Shown here in pieces: positions 24,980-33,818 of a stretch of DNA of 44,662 nt; position 1 is the first letter of the stretch; every line of letters begins with the position of its first letter. The stretch is from contig JABIHL010000003.1 in assembly GCA_018649665.1 (NCBI GenBank), positions 1 to 44,662 on the forward strand, read 5' to 3'. The position numbers and the translations under genes are program-made. The DNA comes from Chloroflexota bacterium (lineage in GTDB: Bacteria; Chloroflexota; Dehalococcoidia; Lucifugimonadales; Lucifugimonadaceae). The notes beneath the pieces are model-generated. The model was given only the letters and a program-made list of their open reading frames with translations, was not told the origin of the DNA and did not search any database.

Positions 24980-26182
24980 ATGACTACCTCGGATGACTAT
25001 AAAGCCCTCGAATCCAAGTACTACATGCAAGTGGTCAATCGAATGCCACCTGTACTCGTGCGAGGCGAAGGCACCCGAGTGTTCGACAACGATGGCAAGA
25101 GCTATCTCGACTTCACCGCCGGCTGGGCAGTCCTAAACATCGGACACAACCACCCTGCCGTTACAGAAGCCATTCGTGATCAGGCAGGCAAAATCCTGCA
25201 GATGTCGAACCTGTTCTACACCACCCCGCAGCTTCCGCTTGCGAAGATCCTCATCGACAACTCTGATGTTGACCGCGTTTTCTTCTGCAACTCTGGAGCA
25301 GAAGCAAACGAAGGCGCCTGCAAAGTCGCTCGCAAATGGGGTAAGACCAAGCTCGACGGCGCATACGAGATCATCACTACGTTCGATTCGTTCCACGGTC
25401 GAACTCAGGCGATGATGGCAGCAACTGGCCAGCCTGCGTATCAGGAAAAGTGGACCCCGCTTATGCCGGGATTCGTAAACGTCGCTTACAACGATGTTCA
25501 GGCGATCAAAGATGCTTACGTCGAAGGTCGCACTTGTGCGGTAATGCTCGAACCTGTTCAGGGCGAAGGCGGAGTGAACATTCCTTCCGAGAACTACCTG
25601 AAGGACGTTATGGACTTCTGCCACGAGAAGAACATTCTGTTCATACTCGACGAAGTTCAGACCGGAATGGGTCGAATCGGAACCATGTTCGGATACCAGC
25701 AGTTCCCGGGTGTTGAGCCTGATGTAATGACGCTGGCAAAGGCTCTCGGTTCAGGTGCTCCTCTTGGCGCATTCCTCACAAAGGAATTCTGCTCGGTTCT
25801 CGAGCCAGGCGACCACGGATCGACGTTTGGCGGAAACGCTTTGACGACTGCCGCAGGTGCTGCAGCAGCCAAAGTAATCGTCGATGAGAACATTCCTGAA
25901 CTCGCAAACGAAACAGGTGCTTACTTCCAAGGCAAGCTAAACGCTCTCGCTGAGAAGTACGATTTCATCACCGAAGTTCGTGGAATGGGAATGCTAATCG
26001 CACTTCAGATGAACATCGATATCGCTGGTGCTACGGTAACTGCCGCATTGCCAGAGGGTCTGCTCATCAACGCAGTTCGACCCAACATGATTCGCTTCAT
26101 GCCACCTCTAAACGCAACCCGAGACGAAATCGACGAGGCAGTCGCAATTTTGGACAAGGTTTTGGCAGTTACCAGCAAGTAA
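24980..26182 (+). CDS. argD: Acetylornithine aminotransferase
   Basis: A 400-residue PLP-dependent class III aminotransferase, normal for ArgD. It converts N-acetylglutamate semialdehyde to N-acetylornithine. Features are DFTAGWAVLNIGHNHP, FCNSGAEANEGACKVARK, FHGRTQAMMAATGQ, ILDEVQTGMGRIG, and the PLP-binding Lys in MTLAKALGSGAPLG. The STFGGNALTTAA stretch closes the active site. The arginine gene context supports ArgD over ornithine or GABA aminotransferase. The ATG at 24980 follows AAGAGAAG. It has a separate structured leader, and a strong terminator follows. Confidence 0.92.
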   Translation: MTTSDDYKALESKYYMQVVNRMPPVLVRGEGTRVFDNDGKSYLDFTAGWAVLNIGHNHPAVTEAIRDQAGKILQMSNLFYTTPQLPLAKILIDNSDVDRVFFCNSGAEANEGACKVARKWGKTKLDGAYEIITTFDSFHGRTQAMMAATGQPAYQEKWTPLMPGFVNVAYNDVQAIKDAYVEGRTCAVMLEPVQGEGGVNIPSENYLKDVMDFCHEKNILFILDEVQTGMGRIGTMFGYQQFPGVEPDVMTLAKALGSGAPLGAFLTKEFCSVLEPGDHGSTFGGNALTTAAGAAAAKVIVDENIPELANETGAYFQGKLNALAEKYDFITEVRGMGMLIALQMNIDIAGATVTAALPEGLLINAVRPNMIRFMPPLNATRDEIDEAVAILDKVLAVTSK

Positions 26183-26211
26183 AGCGGTCACTTACAACTA
26201 AATAGATAGAA

Positions 26212-26251
26212 AAATCAGCCCCGTTGGATTATTTCAGCGGGGCTGATTCTT
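26212..26251 (+). terminator. Rho-independent terminator after argD
   Basis: AATCAGCCCCG (26212-26222) pairs with CGGGGCTGATT (26237-26247), followed by CTTT. The stem is 11 bp with a 14-base loop, 30 bases past the argD stop. Confidence 0.85.
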
Positions 26252-26371
26252 TAAATTCCATCTCGATTCACTCACATCAGGCTCACGAATCGTTTGTCGC
26301 AACCGGTCTATACTGCGGGCAACCGAATGGGCTGAAGAGAAGCTGTGAACAGAACACAAGGGGAATCCGTC

Positions 26372-27787
26372 ATGAAGATGTACATCAATGGTGAGTGGGC
26401 TTCGGGTTCAGCCCAAATGGAAGTGAGAAACCCGTACACCGGAGAAGCTTTCGATTCCGTTCCAGCCGGCACATTGCAAGATGTGGATCTGGCGATGAAA
26501 AGCGCCGAACGTGGTGCAAAAGCAATGCGTAAGCTCAGCGCATTCGACAGATACGAAATCCTGACACGTGCAGTGGCACTGCTGAACGAGCGACAACAAG
26601 ACCTCGGAGAGACGATCACACGCGAAGAAGGCAAAGTCCTAAGCGAAGGACTGCTTGAAGTCGATCGTTGTATCCAAACCATGACTTGGTCGGCTGAAGA
26701 GGCGAAGCGCCTATTCGGCGAGACGATTCCGCTAGATGCTGCGCCCGACAACCAGATGAAATTTGGTTTCTCTATCCGAGTACCGGTCGGTGTAGTCGCA
26801 GCGGTAACCCCGTTCAACTTCCCATTGAACCTCGTAGCCCACAAAGTCGGACCAGCGATAGCTGGTGGCAACTCAGTAGTCATAAAACCAGCGAGCGATA
26901 CGCCGCTTTCGGCTTTGAAATTGACGCAAATACTTCTCGATGCAGGTATGCCGGAAGAAGCTATCCAGTGCGTAACCGGTTCAGGTTCAGGAATTGGCGA
27001 TTCCGTCGTATCGCATCCTGCAGTTCGCAAAGTGACCTTCACCGGCAGCCAAGAAGTCGGCGAACAAATTATGCGAACCGCTGGGCTGAAGAAAGTGACG
27101 ATGGAACTCGGTTCAAACTCACCACTGATCGTTCTACCCGACGCCGATGTCGAAAAAGTAGCACTTGCCACCGTGCAAAACGGATATGCGAACGCCGGAC
27201 AGGCGTGCATCTCTACCCAGCGGGTCTACGTCGATAAAGCCGTCTACGGAGATTATCTCGACGCACTCGCTCCGATGGTCGCAGCACTACCGTCTGGCGA
27301 TCCGATGGGAGACGCGATCAAAGTCGGACCAATGGTGCGAGAAAGCGATGCTCAACGGGTCGAAAGCTGGATTAACGAAGCGGTCGGGGCCGGGGCACGA
27401 TTGATAGAAGGCGGCGGCCGAAATGGCGCGGTCCTGGCACCGTCGATCCTTGCCGATGTACATCCCGATATGAAGGTATCTCGCGAAGAGCTGTTCGGCC
27501 CTGCTGTTGGCGTTACGCCAATCGAAGGTATCGAAGAAGCGATCGAGTACGCAAACGACACCCGATACGGACTGTCGGCTGCGATCTTCACAGAGAACAT
27601 CGACAATGCATTGCGGTTCGCATTGGAAGTTGAATCAGGAAACATCAACATCAACGGCGGCACCCAGTTCCGAGCCGACATGATGCCATACGGAGGTCTC
27701 AAAGACAGCGGTATGGGCAAAGAGGGACCACGCTACGCCGTTGAAGAAATGACAGAACTCAAGATGGTAATCGTGCATCGGTCGTAG
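26372..27787 (+). CDS. NAD(P)-dependent aldehyde dehydrogenase
   Basis: 471 residues from the ATG at 26372, chosen because AAGGGGAA precedes it; an in-frame GTG at 26345 would add nine residues. It oxidises an aldehyde to the acid. Key features are TPFNFPLNLVAHKVGPAIAGGN, VIKPASDTPL, the general base E245 in MELGSNSP, the nucleophile C279 in GQACISTQR, and EELFGPAVGV. It resembles the lactaldehyde/glycolaldehyde and non-phosphorylating glyceraldehyde-3-phosphate type. The physiological substrate is not known. A terminator sits on each side, so it is probably monocistronic. Confidence 0.9.
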   Translation: MKMYINGEWASGSAQMEVRNPYTGEAFDSVPAGTLQDVDLAMKSAERGAKAMRKLSAFDRYEILTRAVALLNERQQDLGETITREEGKVLSEGLLEVDRCIQTMTWSAEEAKRLFGETIPLDAAPDNQMKFGFSIRVPVGVVAAVTPFNFPLNLVAHKVGPAIAGGNSVVIKPASDTPLSALKLTQILLDAGMPEEAIQCVTGSGSGIGDSVVSHPAVRKVTFTGSQEVGEQIMRTAGLKKVTMELGSNSPLIVLPDADVEKVALATVQNGYANAGQACISTQRVYVDKAVYGDYLDALAPMVAALPSGDPMGDAIKVGPMVRESDAQRVESWINEAVGAGARLIEGGGRNGAVLAPSILADVHPDMKVSREELFGPAVGVTPIEGIEEAIEYANDTRYGLSAAIFTENIDNALRFALEVESGNININGGTQFRADMMPYGGLKDSGMGKEGPRYAVEEMTELKMVIVHRS

Positions 27788-27811
27788 ACGATAGCGTTTC
27801 AAAACGAACTT

Positions 27812-27852
27812 TCAGCCCCCTGCCGACATTGCCGGTAGGGGGCTGATTTTTT
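27812..27852 (+). terminator. Rho-independent terminator after aldehyde dehydrogenase
   Basis: TCAGCCCCCT...AGGGGGCTGA forms a long GC-rich stem with one internal mismatch, followed by six Ts (27847-27852). It closely follows the aldehyde dehydrogenase stop. Confidence 0.92.
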
Positions 27853-27902
27853 ATGCCTTCGCTTTTGCATCTGCTCATATAGGCACGTATTGCAATACGA
27901 AC

Positions 27903-27923
27903 ACTAACTAACAAAACATTAGT
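27903..27923. promoter_or_regulatory. Candidate operator upstream of the HxlR regulator
   Basis: ACTAA (27903-27907) and TTAGT (27919-27923) form an inverted repeat in an AT-rich region 38 bases before the regulator start. HxlR/DUF24 regulators often autoregulate through such AT-rich dyads. Confidence 0.35.
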
Positions 27924-27960
27924 AACTATCCTCTATCGAAAAATCGTGTAGGGTTGGTGT

Positions 27961-28320
27961 ATGACCCAAAGCGAAACGAAGCACGACCACTCTGCACCGA
28001 GCAGCATGTGCCCGCACTACGAAGCGGCGATGGAACTGCTGGCTAAACGCTGGACGGGTCTAATCCTCACTACGCTCCTAGATCAATCTGCTCGATTCTC
28101 AAAAATCAGCACGGCTGTAGACGGCATCAGCGATCGTATGCTCTCACAACGACTGGTCGAACTCGAAGAAATCGGCATGGTCGAACGAAAAGTCGATGCC
28201 ACGAAGCGACCTGTCTTGGTCGAATACGCCTCAACGCAGATGGCACGCGAACTAGCACCTGTATTTTCAGCCCTCCAAAACTGGGCCGAAAAATGGATGC
28301 CCGCCCAAGTCAAAAGCTAG
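27961..28320 (+). CDS. HxlR/DUF24 family transcriptional regulator
   Basis: A 119-residue winged-helix DNA-binding protein. It shows family features in order: CPHYEAAMELLAKRWTGLIL, RFSKISTAVDGISDRMLSQRL (recognition helix region), and LEEIGMVERKV, then the wing. Cys17, just before the first helix, matches the single redox-sensing Cys of YodB/HypR/QorR-type members, which respond to quinones, aldehydes or oxidants. The neighbour upstream is an aldehyde dehydrogenase, consistent with electrophile stress, but a terminator separates them. The target genes are not shown by sequence. Confidence 0.88.
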   Translation: MTQSETKHDHSAPSSMCPHYEAAMELLAKRWTGLILTTLLDQSARFSKISTAVDGISDRMLSQRLVELEEIGMVERKVDATKRPVLVEYASTQMARELAPVFSALQNWAEKWMPAQVKS

Positions 28321-28407
28321 CTATATCGCGCCCACTCCTCTTCGGTAGGAAACTATCGGTAACGAAAATCGATAACAGCTAGTCACCCCAAATCAGCACC
28401 AAACTGT

Positions 28408-28489
28408 CCCCCTTCATCCGAGAAGGGGCTAGGGGATGGGTAGACTGCAGCTTCCGAGCCGAGTCATCCGATGACGAGCGCGACTAACG
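28408..28489. repeat. Dispersed repeat, copy 2
   Basis: The same layout as 2199-2280. A GC-rich hairpin (CCCCTTC at 28409-28415 / GAAGGGG at 28422-28428) is followed by a purine-rich strip and then the 29-bp core at 28456-28484, identical to 2247-2275. The core contains the ATG at 28471 used by the following gene. Confidence 0.7.
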
Positions 28490-30750
28490 AAAGAAAAAGA
28501 TTGACCGAACAAACTAACTACTCCGTCATCGGAACCCGACCCATCCGTCACGACGGTCTCGACAAAGTAACCGGAAGGGCCATCTACGGAGCCGACGTTC
28601 GCATACCCGGCCAAATGTGGGCAGAAGTAGTCAGAAGCCCTCACGCACACGCCGTCATTGAAAATATCGACGCCACCCAAGCTCTCGCATTACCCGGCGT
28701 ATTTGCATTCATCACCGGCACCGACCTCGCAGAAGCGATCACCAGCGAAGCTTCAAAAGAAATCCGCTGGCAAGCCGACAACATAATGGCTACCGACACT
28801 GCCCGATATCGCGGTCACGCTGTCGCCGCCATCGCCGCAATCGATCGAAACACCGCCATCGAAGCCGCCAAACTCGTTCGGGTCAGCTACAAGCCACTCC
28901 CCCCAATACTCTCGGTCAATCAAGCAATCAGCGAAGAAGCAACGCTAATTCACCCGAGCGCCGAATTTACCGACCTCGGCGAACCTGCTCAGAAAACCAA
29001 CATCGCCTCGCACATAAAACTCGCAATCGGAAACTCGAAAGCCGGATTCGAACAAGCCAGCCTAATCGTCGAACGAACCGCCCATCTGGAAATGGTTCAT
29101 CAGGGCTACATCGAACCCCACAACGCCACCGTAAATTGGGATCAAGACGATCGAGTGTCCGTCTGGTCAAGCACTCAAGGTATGTTCGGCATCCGCGACC
29201 AGCTAGCGAAACTTTTGGATCTACCTGAATCGAACATCACCGTTAACCCGGTCGAAATAGGCGGCGGATTCGGAGGCAAGACAACCGTCTACCTCCCACC
29301 AATCGCAGCCCTTCTATCTAAGCAAGCCCGTCGTCCAGTAAAAATGGTGATGGATCGCGCCGATGTATTTCAGGGCACCGGCCCTGCACCCGGCGGTGAA
29401 GTGAAAGTTCGAATGGGCGTTAACGACGAAGGCAAACTCGTCGCAGCCGAAGCCAAAATCAGTCTGGAAGCTGGTGCATATCCGGGATCAAATGTTGATC
29501 TACCAACCGCGTGGTGCTTCTCCACTTACAACATCCCAAACGTCACTGCCGACGGCTACGACGTTCTCGTCAACAAGCCAAAGTCCAACGCCTTCAGAGC
29601 GCCCGGACAACCTCAAGCAGCGTTCTGTGTCGAACAAGTGGTCGATGAAATATGCGAACAAAAAGGCTGGGACCCTCTCCAATTCCGTATCGATAACGCC
29701 GCTACAGAAGGAACCCGTCGAACCGACGCTGTACCCATGTTCTCTATTGGTCTAGAGCAAGTATTAAACACAGCCCAAAAATCCGACCACTGGCTCAGCG
29801 AAAAGCCTGCATCGTCCGGAAAAACCTTGCGTGGTCGAGGAATCGCAGTCGGCTTCAGTCCGCATATGGGTGGTCCATCATCCGTCCGAATTTCGCTAAA
29901 CCGCGACGGCACAATTTCACTATCTGAAGGTTCCCAAGATATCGGCGGTACACGAGTCGCCCTTGCGATGATCGCAGCTGAAGCACTAAGCATCCCCGTC
30001 GAATCGGTACACCCATCGATTCCGTCCACCAACGACATCGGCTACACGTATGCAACGGCAGGTTCCCGCGTAATCAACGCCACAGGCCAAGCCGTTTGGG
30101 AGGCCGCACACGCCCTCATAGAAAAGGCTAAATCTCAAGCAGCAGACGTTCTTGAAACACCAAAAGATCAAATCAGCTTCAGTGAAGGACTCTTCAAAGG
30201 AACCAGCGATCAAACGCTGTCTCTGGCTGATATCGCACGTTTGCTAGATGAAACAGAAGACTCACTAGAAGTATCGGGCCAAGCCAACCCGACAGCACCC
30301 ACAAACGGGTTTGCCGTTCACATTTGCGATCTCGAAATCGATGGCGGGACAGGCAAAACAGAAATCACTCGATACACCACAATCCAAGATGTCGGAACCG
30401 CAGTTCACCCCGCCTACGTCGAAGGACAAATGCAAGGTGGAGCAGCGCAAGGAATCGGCTGGACGCTCAATGAAGAGTACAAATTCGACGATGAAGGAAC
30501 GATGTTGAACAGCTCGTTCCTCGACTACCGAATGCCAACAACCATCGACATGCCAATGATCGACACTATTCTCGTCGAAGTCCCCAACCCACTCCACCCT
30601 GTCGGCGTTCGTGGAGTTGCCGAAACCCCGATCGTCCCACCACTAGGCACAGTAGCCAATGCTGTTCACGATGCCACCAAAATCAGATTTTACCAACACC
30701 CAATAAATCCTCAAAAAATCCTATCCGCTCTACAACATAAAGCCGAGTAA
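28471..30750 (+). CDS. Xanthine dehydrogenase-family molybdenum hydroxylase, large (Mo-binding) subunit
   Basis: 759 residues comprising only the molybdopterin-cytosine-dinucleotide-binding part. It has the N-terminal IGTRPIRHDGLDKVTGRAIYG start of this family, then EIGGGFGGKT (Mo-site Gln/Gly loop region), SNAFRAPGQPQAAFC, GSQDIGGTR, and the late VRGVAETPIVPP with the catalytic Glu. The form-I CO dehydrogenase motif (AYxCSFR) is absent, so CO is not the likely substrate. Aromatic, heterocyclic or aldehyde hydroxylation is more likely. No FeS or FAD subunit gene is adjacent. The start codon lies inside a dispersed repeat; a TTG at codon 11 is an alternative. Confidence 0.85.
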   Translation: MTSATNERKRLTEQTNYSVIGTRPIRHDGLDKVTGRAIYGADVRIPGQMWAEVVRSPHAHAVIENIDATQALALPGVFAFITGTDLAEAITSEASKEIRWQADNIMATDTARYRGHAVAAIAAIDRNTAIEAAKLVRVSYKPLPPILSVNQAISEEATLIHPSAEFTDLGEPAQKTNIASHIKLAIGNSKAGFEQASLIVERTAHLEMVHQGYIEPHNATVNWDQDDRVSVWSSTQGMFGIRDQLAKLLDLPESNITVNPVEIGGGFGGKTTVYLPPIAALLSKQARRPVKMVMDRADVFQGTGPAPGGEVKVRMGVNDEGKLVAAEAKISLEAGAYPGSNVDLPTAWCFSTYNIPNVTADGYDVLVNKPKSNAFRAPGQPQAAFCVEQVVDEICEQKGWDPLQFRIDNAATEGTRRTDAVPMFSIGLEQVLNTAQKSDHWLSEKPASSGKTLRGRGIAVGFSPHMGGPSSVRISLNRDGTISLSEGSQDIGGTRVALAMIAAEALSIPVESVHPSIPSTNDIGYTYATAGSRVINATGQAVWEAAHALIEKAKSQAADVLETPKDQISFSEGLFKGTSDQTLSLADIARLLDETEDSLEVSGQANPTAPTNGFAVHICDLEIDGGTGKTEITRYTTIQDVGTAVHPAYVEGQMQGGAAQGIGWTLNEEYKFDDEGTMLNSSFLDYRMPTTIDMPMIDTILVEVPNPLHPVGVRGVAETPIVPPLGTVANAVHDATKIRFYQHPINPQKILSALQHKAE

Positions 30751-30904
30751 CAAATCGCGACCGATGCGGAGACCCGAGCTAAACAAGATGACAACTCTCC
30801 CAACTAGCGAGAGAATAGTCAGGTTGCTTCCGTGACAATCTCGGAAGTCAAGCGCAACAACACGCTCCTCGTACGCCAATACCCAATAGGAAATACACGT
30901 AAAC

Positions 30905-32128
30905 ATGGCTAGGGAAAAGTGCGTCCTCGCTTACAGCGGGGGCATGGACTCAACAATCTCAACCGTCTGGATCCAAGAGAACTACAACATGGACGTTGTA
31001 ACTCTCACAGTCGATCTCGGCGCCGGACCCGAAATCGTCGGAGTGAAGGAACGAGCCGCTCAGGCAGGCGCGATCCAATCTCTCGTTTGGGACGTTCGAG
31101 ACGAGTTCGTGAACGAATATGTATTCCCTGGCCTAAAAGCCGGAGCCATGTACGAAGGTGTGTACGCACTTTCGACCGCACTTGGACGCCCGCTAATGGC
31201 GAAGAAGCTTGTTGAAGCCGCCCGCGAAGTCGGAGCCACCGCAGTTGCCCACGGCTGCACCGGAAAAGGAAACGACCAAGTTCGTTTCGACTCCGGAATC
31301 ATGACTCTCGCCGCACACGGCGAGCCTCTCAAGATCGTTGCACCTGCCCGCGAATGGGGCATGACCCGTGACGAAGAGAAGCTCTACGCCCAAAAGGCAG
31401 GACTCGAACTACGCGAAGTCGGTTCCGACCAGCGCGTCTACTCGATCGATCGCAATCTTTGGGGTCAGGCTATCGAGGGCGAAGACCTCGAAGACACTTG
31501 GCTCGCTCCGCCAGAAGACGCTTTCTCGTGGGTCAAGCAGATCAGCGACACTCCAGATGAAGGAATCGAAGTCGTTGTCGGCTTCGAGAAGGGCGTTCCG
31601 GTTTCTCTCGACGGTTCGCTAAAGGGTGGCGTTGAACTCATCGCCATCTTGAACGACATGGCTGGTGAACACGGCGTAGGTCGTATCGACCACGTCGAAA
31701 ACCGCCTCGTCGGCATCAAGTCACGCGAGGTTTACGAAACTCCAGCCGCCATCGTTCTGCACACCGCTTTGAAGGCGCTCGAAACATCAACGATGTCTCG
31801 TGAGCAGCAACGTGTGAAAGAAAACCTCTCTGCGATCTACTCCGACATGGTTTACGACGGACGCTGGTTCACCGAGCTACGCACAAACATCGCGGCGTTC
31901 ATGGACAGTGCTCACGAGTACTCGACCGGTGACGTCCGCCTGCGTCTGCACAAGGGCTCTTGCCTAGTGGTGGGTCGACGTTCGCCGTTCTCGCTTTACG
32001 ATTTCGATCTGGCCACTTACTCGACGACCGATTCGTTCGATCACGAGGCAGCAACTGGCTTCATCGACATCTACTCGCTGTCAGCCCGAACGCAATCCCG
32101 CAGGCAGACCAACTCAGAGAAGCGGTAA
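30905..32128 (+). CDS. argG: Argininosuccinate synthase
   Basis: A 407-residue enzyme that joins citrulline and aspartate with ATP cleavage to AMP and PPi. The N-terminal PP-loop reads VLAYSGGMDS (usual SGGLDT, conservatively changed). Further signatures are AHGCTGKGNDQVRF, EWGMTRDEEKLYAQ, and the later SIDRNLWG and RHEYSTGDVRL-like stretch. Length is normal. AGGAAA lies upstream of the ATG at 30905. argH follows 175 bases later, so the two final arginine steps are encoded together. Confidence 0.95.
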   Translation: MAREKCVLAYSGGMDSTISTVWIQENYNMDVVTLTVDLGAGPEIVGVKERAAQAGAIQSLVWDVRDEFVNEYVFPGLKAGAMYEGVYALSTALGRPLMAKKLVEAAREVGATAVAHGCTGKGNDQVRFDSGIMTLAAHGEPLKIVAPAREWGMTRDEEKLYAQKAGLELREVGSDQRVYSIDRNLWGQAIEGEDLEDTWLAPPEDAFSWVKQISDTPDEGIEVVVGFEKGVPVSLDGSLKGGVELIAILNDMAGEHGVGRIDHVENRLVGIKSREVYETPAAIVLHTALKALETSTMSREQQRVKENLSAIYSDMVYDGRWFTELRTNIAAFMDSAHEYSTGDVRLRLHKGSCLVVGRRSPFSLYDFDLATYSTTDSFDHEAATGFIDIYSLSARTQSRRQTNSEKR

Positions 32129-32133
32129 CTTCG

Positions 32134-32151
32134 GTGGCTTAGCCACATTTT
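32134..32151 (+). terminator. Weak hairpin after argG
   Basis: GTGGCT (32134-32139) and AGCCAC (32141-32146) form a short tight stem followed by ATTTTCT, just past the argG stop. It may attenuate rather than stop transcription before argH. Confidence 0.35.
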
Positions 32152-32303
32152 CTGGGGTTATGGCTTTTGTCTAGTCGGGTAGTTGCTCGTGTTTTACGCG
32201 AACAATTCCGTCCACTTTAAAAAAAATATCCCGCTAGTAGCGATAATGTTGCACGCAGTACGTTTTTGCGTACACCGCATTGCCAGTTCAAAGATTGAAT
32301 TGA

Positions 32304-33707
32304 ATGACCAGCCAAAATAACGGCTCGAACGAAAACAAAAACCCGGCTGCTGCCGCACGCGGCTCAGAGCTTGCTAGCGATTTCACGGTGTCGATTCACT
32401 ACGACAGTCGCCTCTACCGTGAGGACATCGCTGGATCGATCGCGCATGCCCGCATGTTGGGTCGTCAGGGCATCATCGAGTCCGACGACGTTGAAAAGAT
32501 CATCGAAGGTCTCGCTGCAATCGTCGAAGAGATCGAATCAGGCGAGTTCGAGTGGAAAGAAGAACTCGAAGATATCCACATGAACGTGGAATCACGTCTC
32601 TACGAACTAATTGGCGATTCAGCAGGACGTCTTCACACAGCACGCTCACGCAACGACCAAGTCGCTACAGACACTCGTCTCTGGACGCAACTCGCTTGCG
32701 GTCGCGCCTTCGATGCCGCCGTTCAACTGCAAAAATCTCTCGTCGATCTTGCTGAACAGCACGTCGACACCATCGTTCCCGGCTACACGCACATGCAGCG
32801 CGGTCAGCCGGTCGTTCTCGGTCATCACTTGATGGCGTACTTCGAGATGTTCGACCGTGACGCCACCCGCTTTGCCCAAACCGCTGAGTCAGCCGATGTA
32901 ATGCCACTCGGATCGGGCGCAATGGCTGGCGTGCCGTACCCAATCGACCGCGAATGGGTCGCAAAGCAGCTCGATTTCAGCGATATATCTCGCAACTCGA
33001 TGGACGCCGTTTCCGACCGCGATTTCATCGTCGAGTTCCTAACTGCATCGTCACTGGCGATGGCTCATCTATCCCGCCTCGCTGAAGAGCTGGTCATATG
33101 GTCATCCGACGAATTCGGATTCATCAAGCTGTCCGACGAATTCACTTCCGGCTCCAGCATCATGCCGCAAAAGCGCAATCCTGATTTCGCCGAACTAATC
33201 CGCGGCAAGACGGGTCGTGTGTACGGATCTCTAGTGGGCTTGCTCACAACGATCAAAGGCATCCCGCTCACGTACAACCGTGATCTCCAAGAAGACAAAG
33301 AAGGCCTGTTCGACGCTTCCGACACGGTAATCGCAGCCCTCGAAGCTGCTGCCGGAATGGTCGCAGGAATGACCGTCAACGTCGATCGCATGCGTCAGGC
33401 TGCTTCCAACAGCTTCGTGCTCGCAACCGATATCGCCGACTACCTAGTAGGCAAGGGCGTTCCGTTCCGCGAGGCGTACATCGCTGTGTCCGATCTCTCG
33501 AAACAGTGCATCGCCAACGGCGTTGGATTCGGAGAGCTTTCGCTCAGCGATTTCCAAAAGGCTTCGCCGCTATTCGACGACGGAGTCATGGAAATAACTC
33601 TTGAATCTGCCGTTGCAGCACGTAACGTACCCGGCGGAACTGCTCCCGACCGTGTGCGCCAAGCAATCGAGGAAGCCAAAGGGCTACTCGCCGACGCGGG
33701 AGCGTAG
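32304..33707 (+). CDS. argH: Argininosuccinate lyase
   Basis: A 467-residue member of the fumarase/aspartase superfamily. It splits argininosuccinate to arginine and fumarate. Motifs: DIHMNVESRL, LHTARSRNDQVATDTRLW, PGYTHMQRGQPV, and the signature loop GSSIMPQKRNPD at residues ~283-294 bearing the catalytic Ser. The ATG at 32304 opens a polar leader of ~20 residues rich in Asn and Ala before the conserved start. It completes the arginine pathway section of the window. Confidence 0.95.
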   Translation: MTSQNNGSNENKNPAAAARGSELASDFTVSIHYDSRLYREDIAGSIAHARMLGRQGIIESDDVEKIIEGLAAIVEEIESGEFEWKEELEDIHMNVESRLYELIGDSAGRLHTARSRNDQVATDTRLWTQLACGRAFDAAVQLQKSLVDLAEQHVDTIVPGYTHMQRGQPVVLGHHLMAYFEMFDRDATRFAQTAESADVMPLGSGAMAGVPYPIDREWVAKQLDFSDISRNSMDAVSDRDFIVEFLTASSLAMAHLSRLAEELVIWSSDEFGFIKLSDEFTSGSSIMPQKRNPDFAELIRGKTGRVYGSLVGLLTTIKGIPLTYNRDLQEDKEGLFDASDTVIAALEAAAGMVAGMTVNVDRMRQAASNSFVLATDIADYLVGKGVPFREAYIAVSDLSKQCIANGVGFGELSLSDFQKASPLFDDGVMEITLESAVAARNVPGGTAPDRVRQAIEEAKGLLADAGA

Positions 33708-33818
33708 CTCACCGGCAGTTCGGAACTAGATGCCCCGACGCGCTTACAATCTCGTTCAAACAATAATTTCAACCTTGCCCGGCAACCCCGGTGCACGTCC
33801 TCCCCAGAAAGTCACCAA

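Noticed and set aside
26308-27210. A 300-codon open frame on the minus strand opposite the aldehyde dehydrogenase
   Set aside because: It mirrors a highly conserved gene, its product is Ser/Thr/Pro-rich with no family features, and no Shine-Dalgarno or neighbour supports it.
28471-30750. Aerobic CO dehydrogenase large subunit (CoxL)
   Set aside because: The form-I active-site motif AYxCSFR is absent and the coxM/coxS genes are not adjacent.
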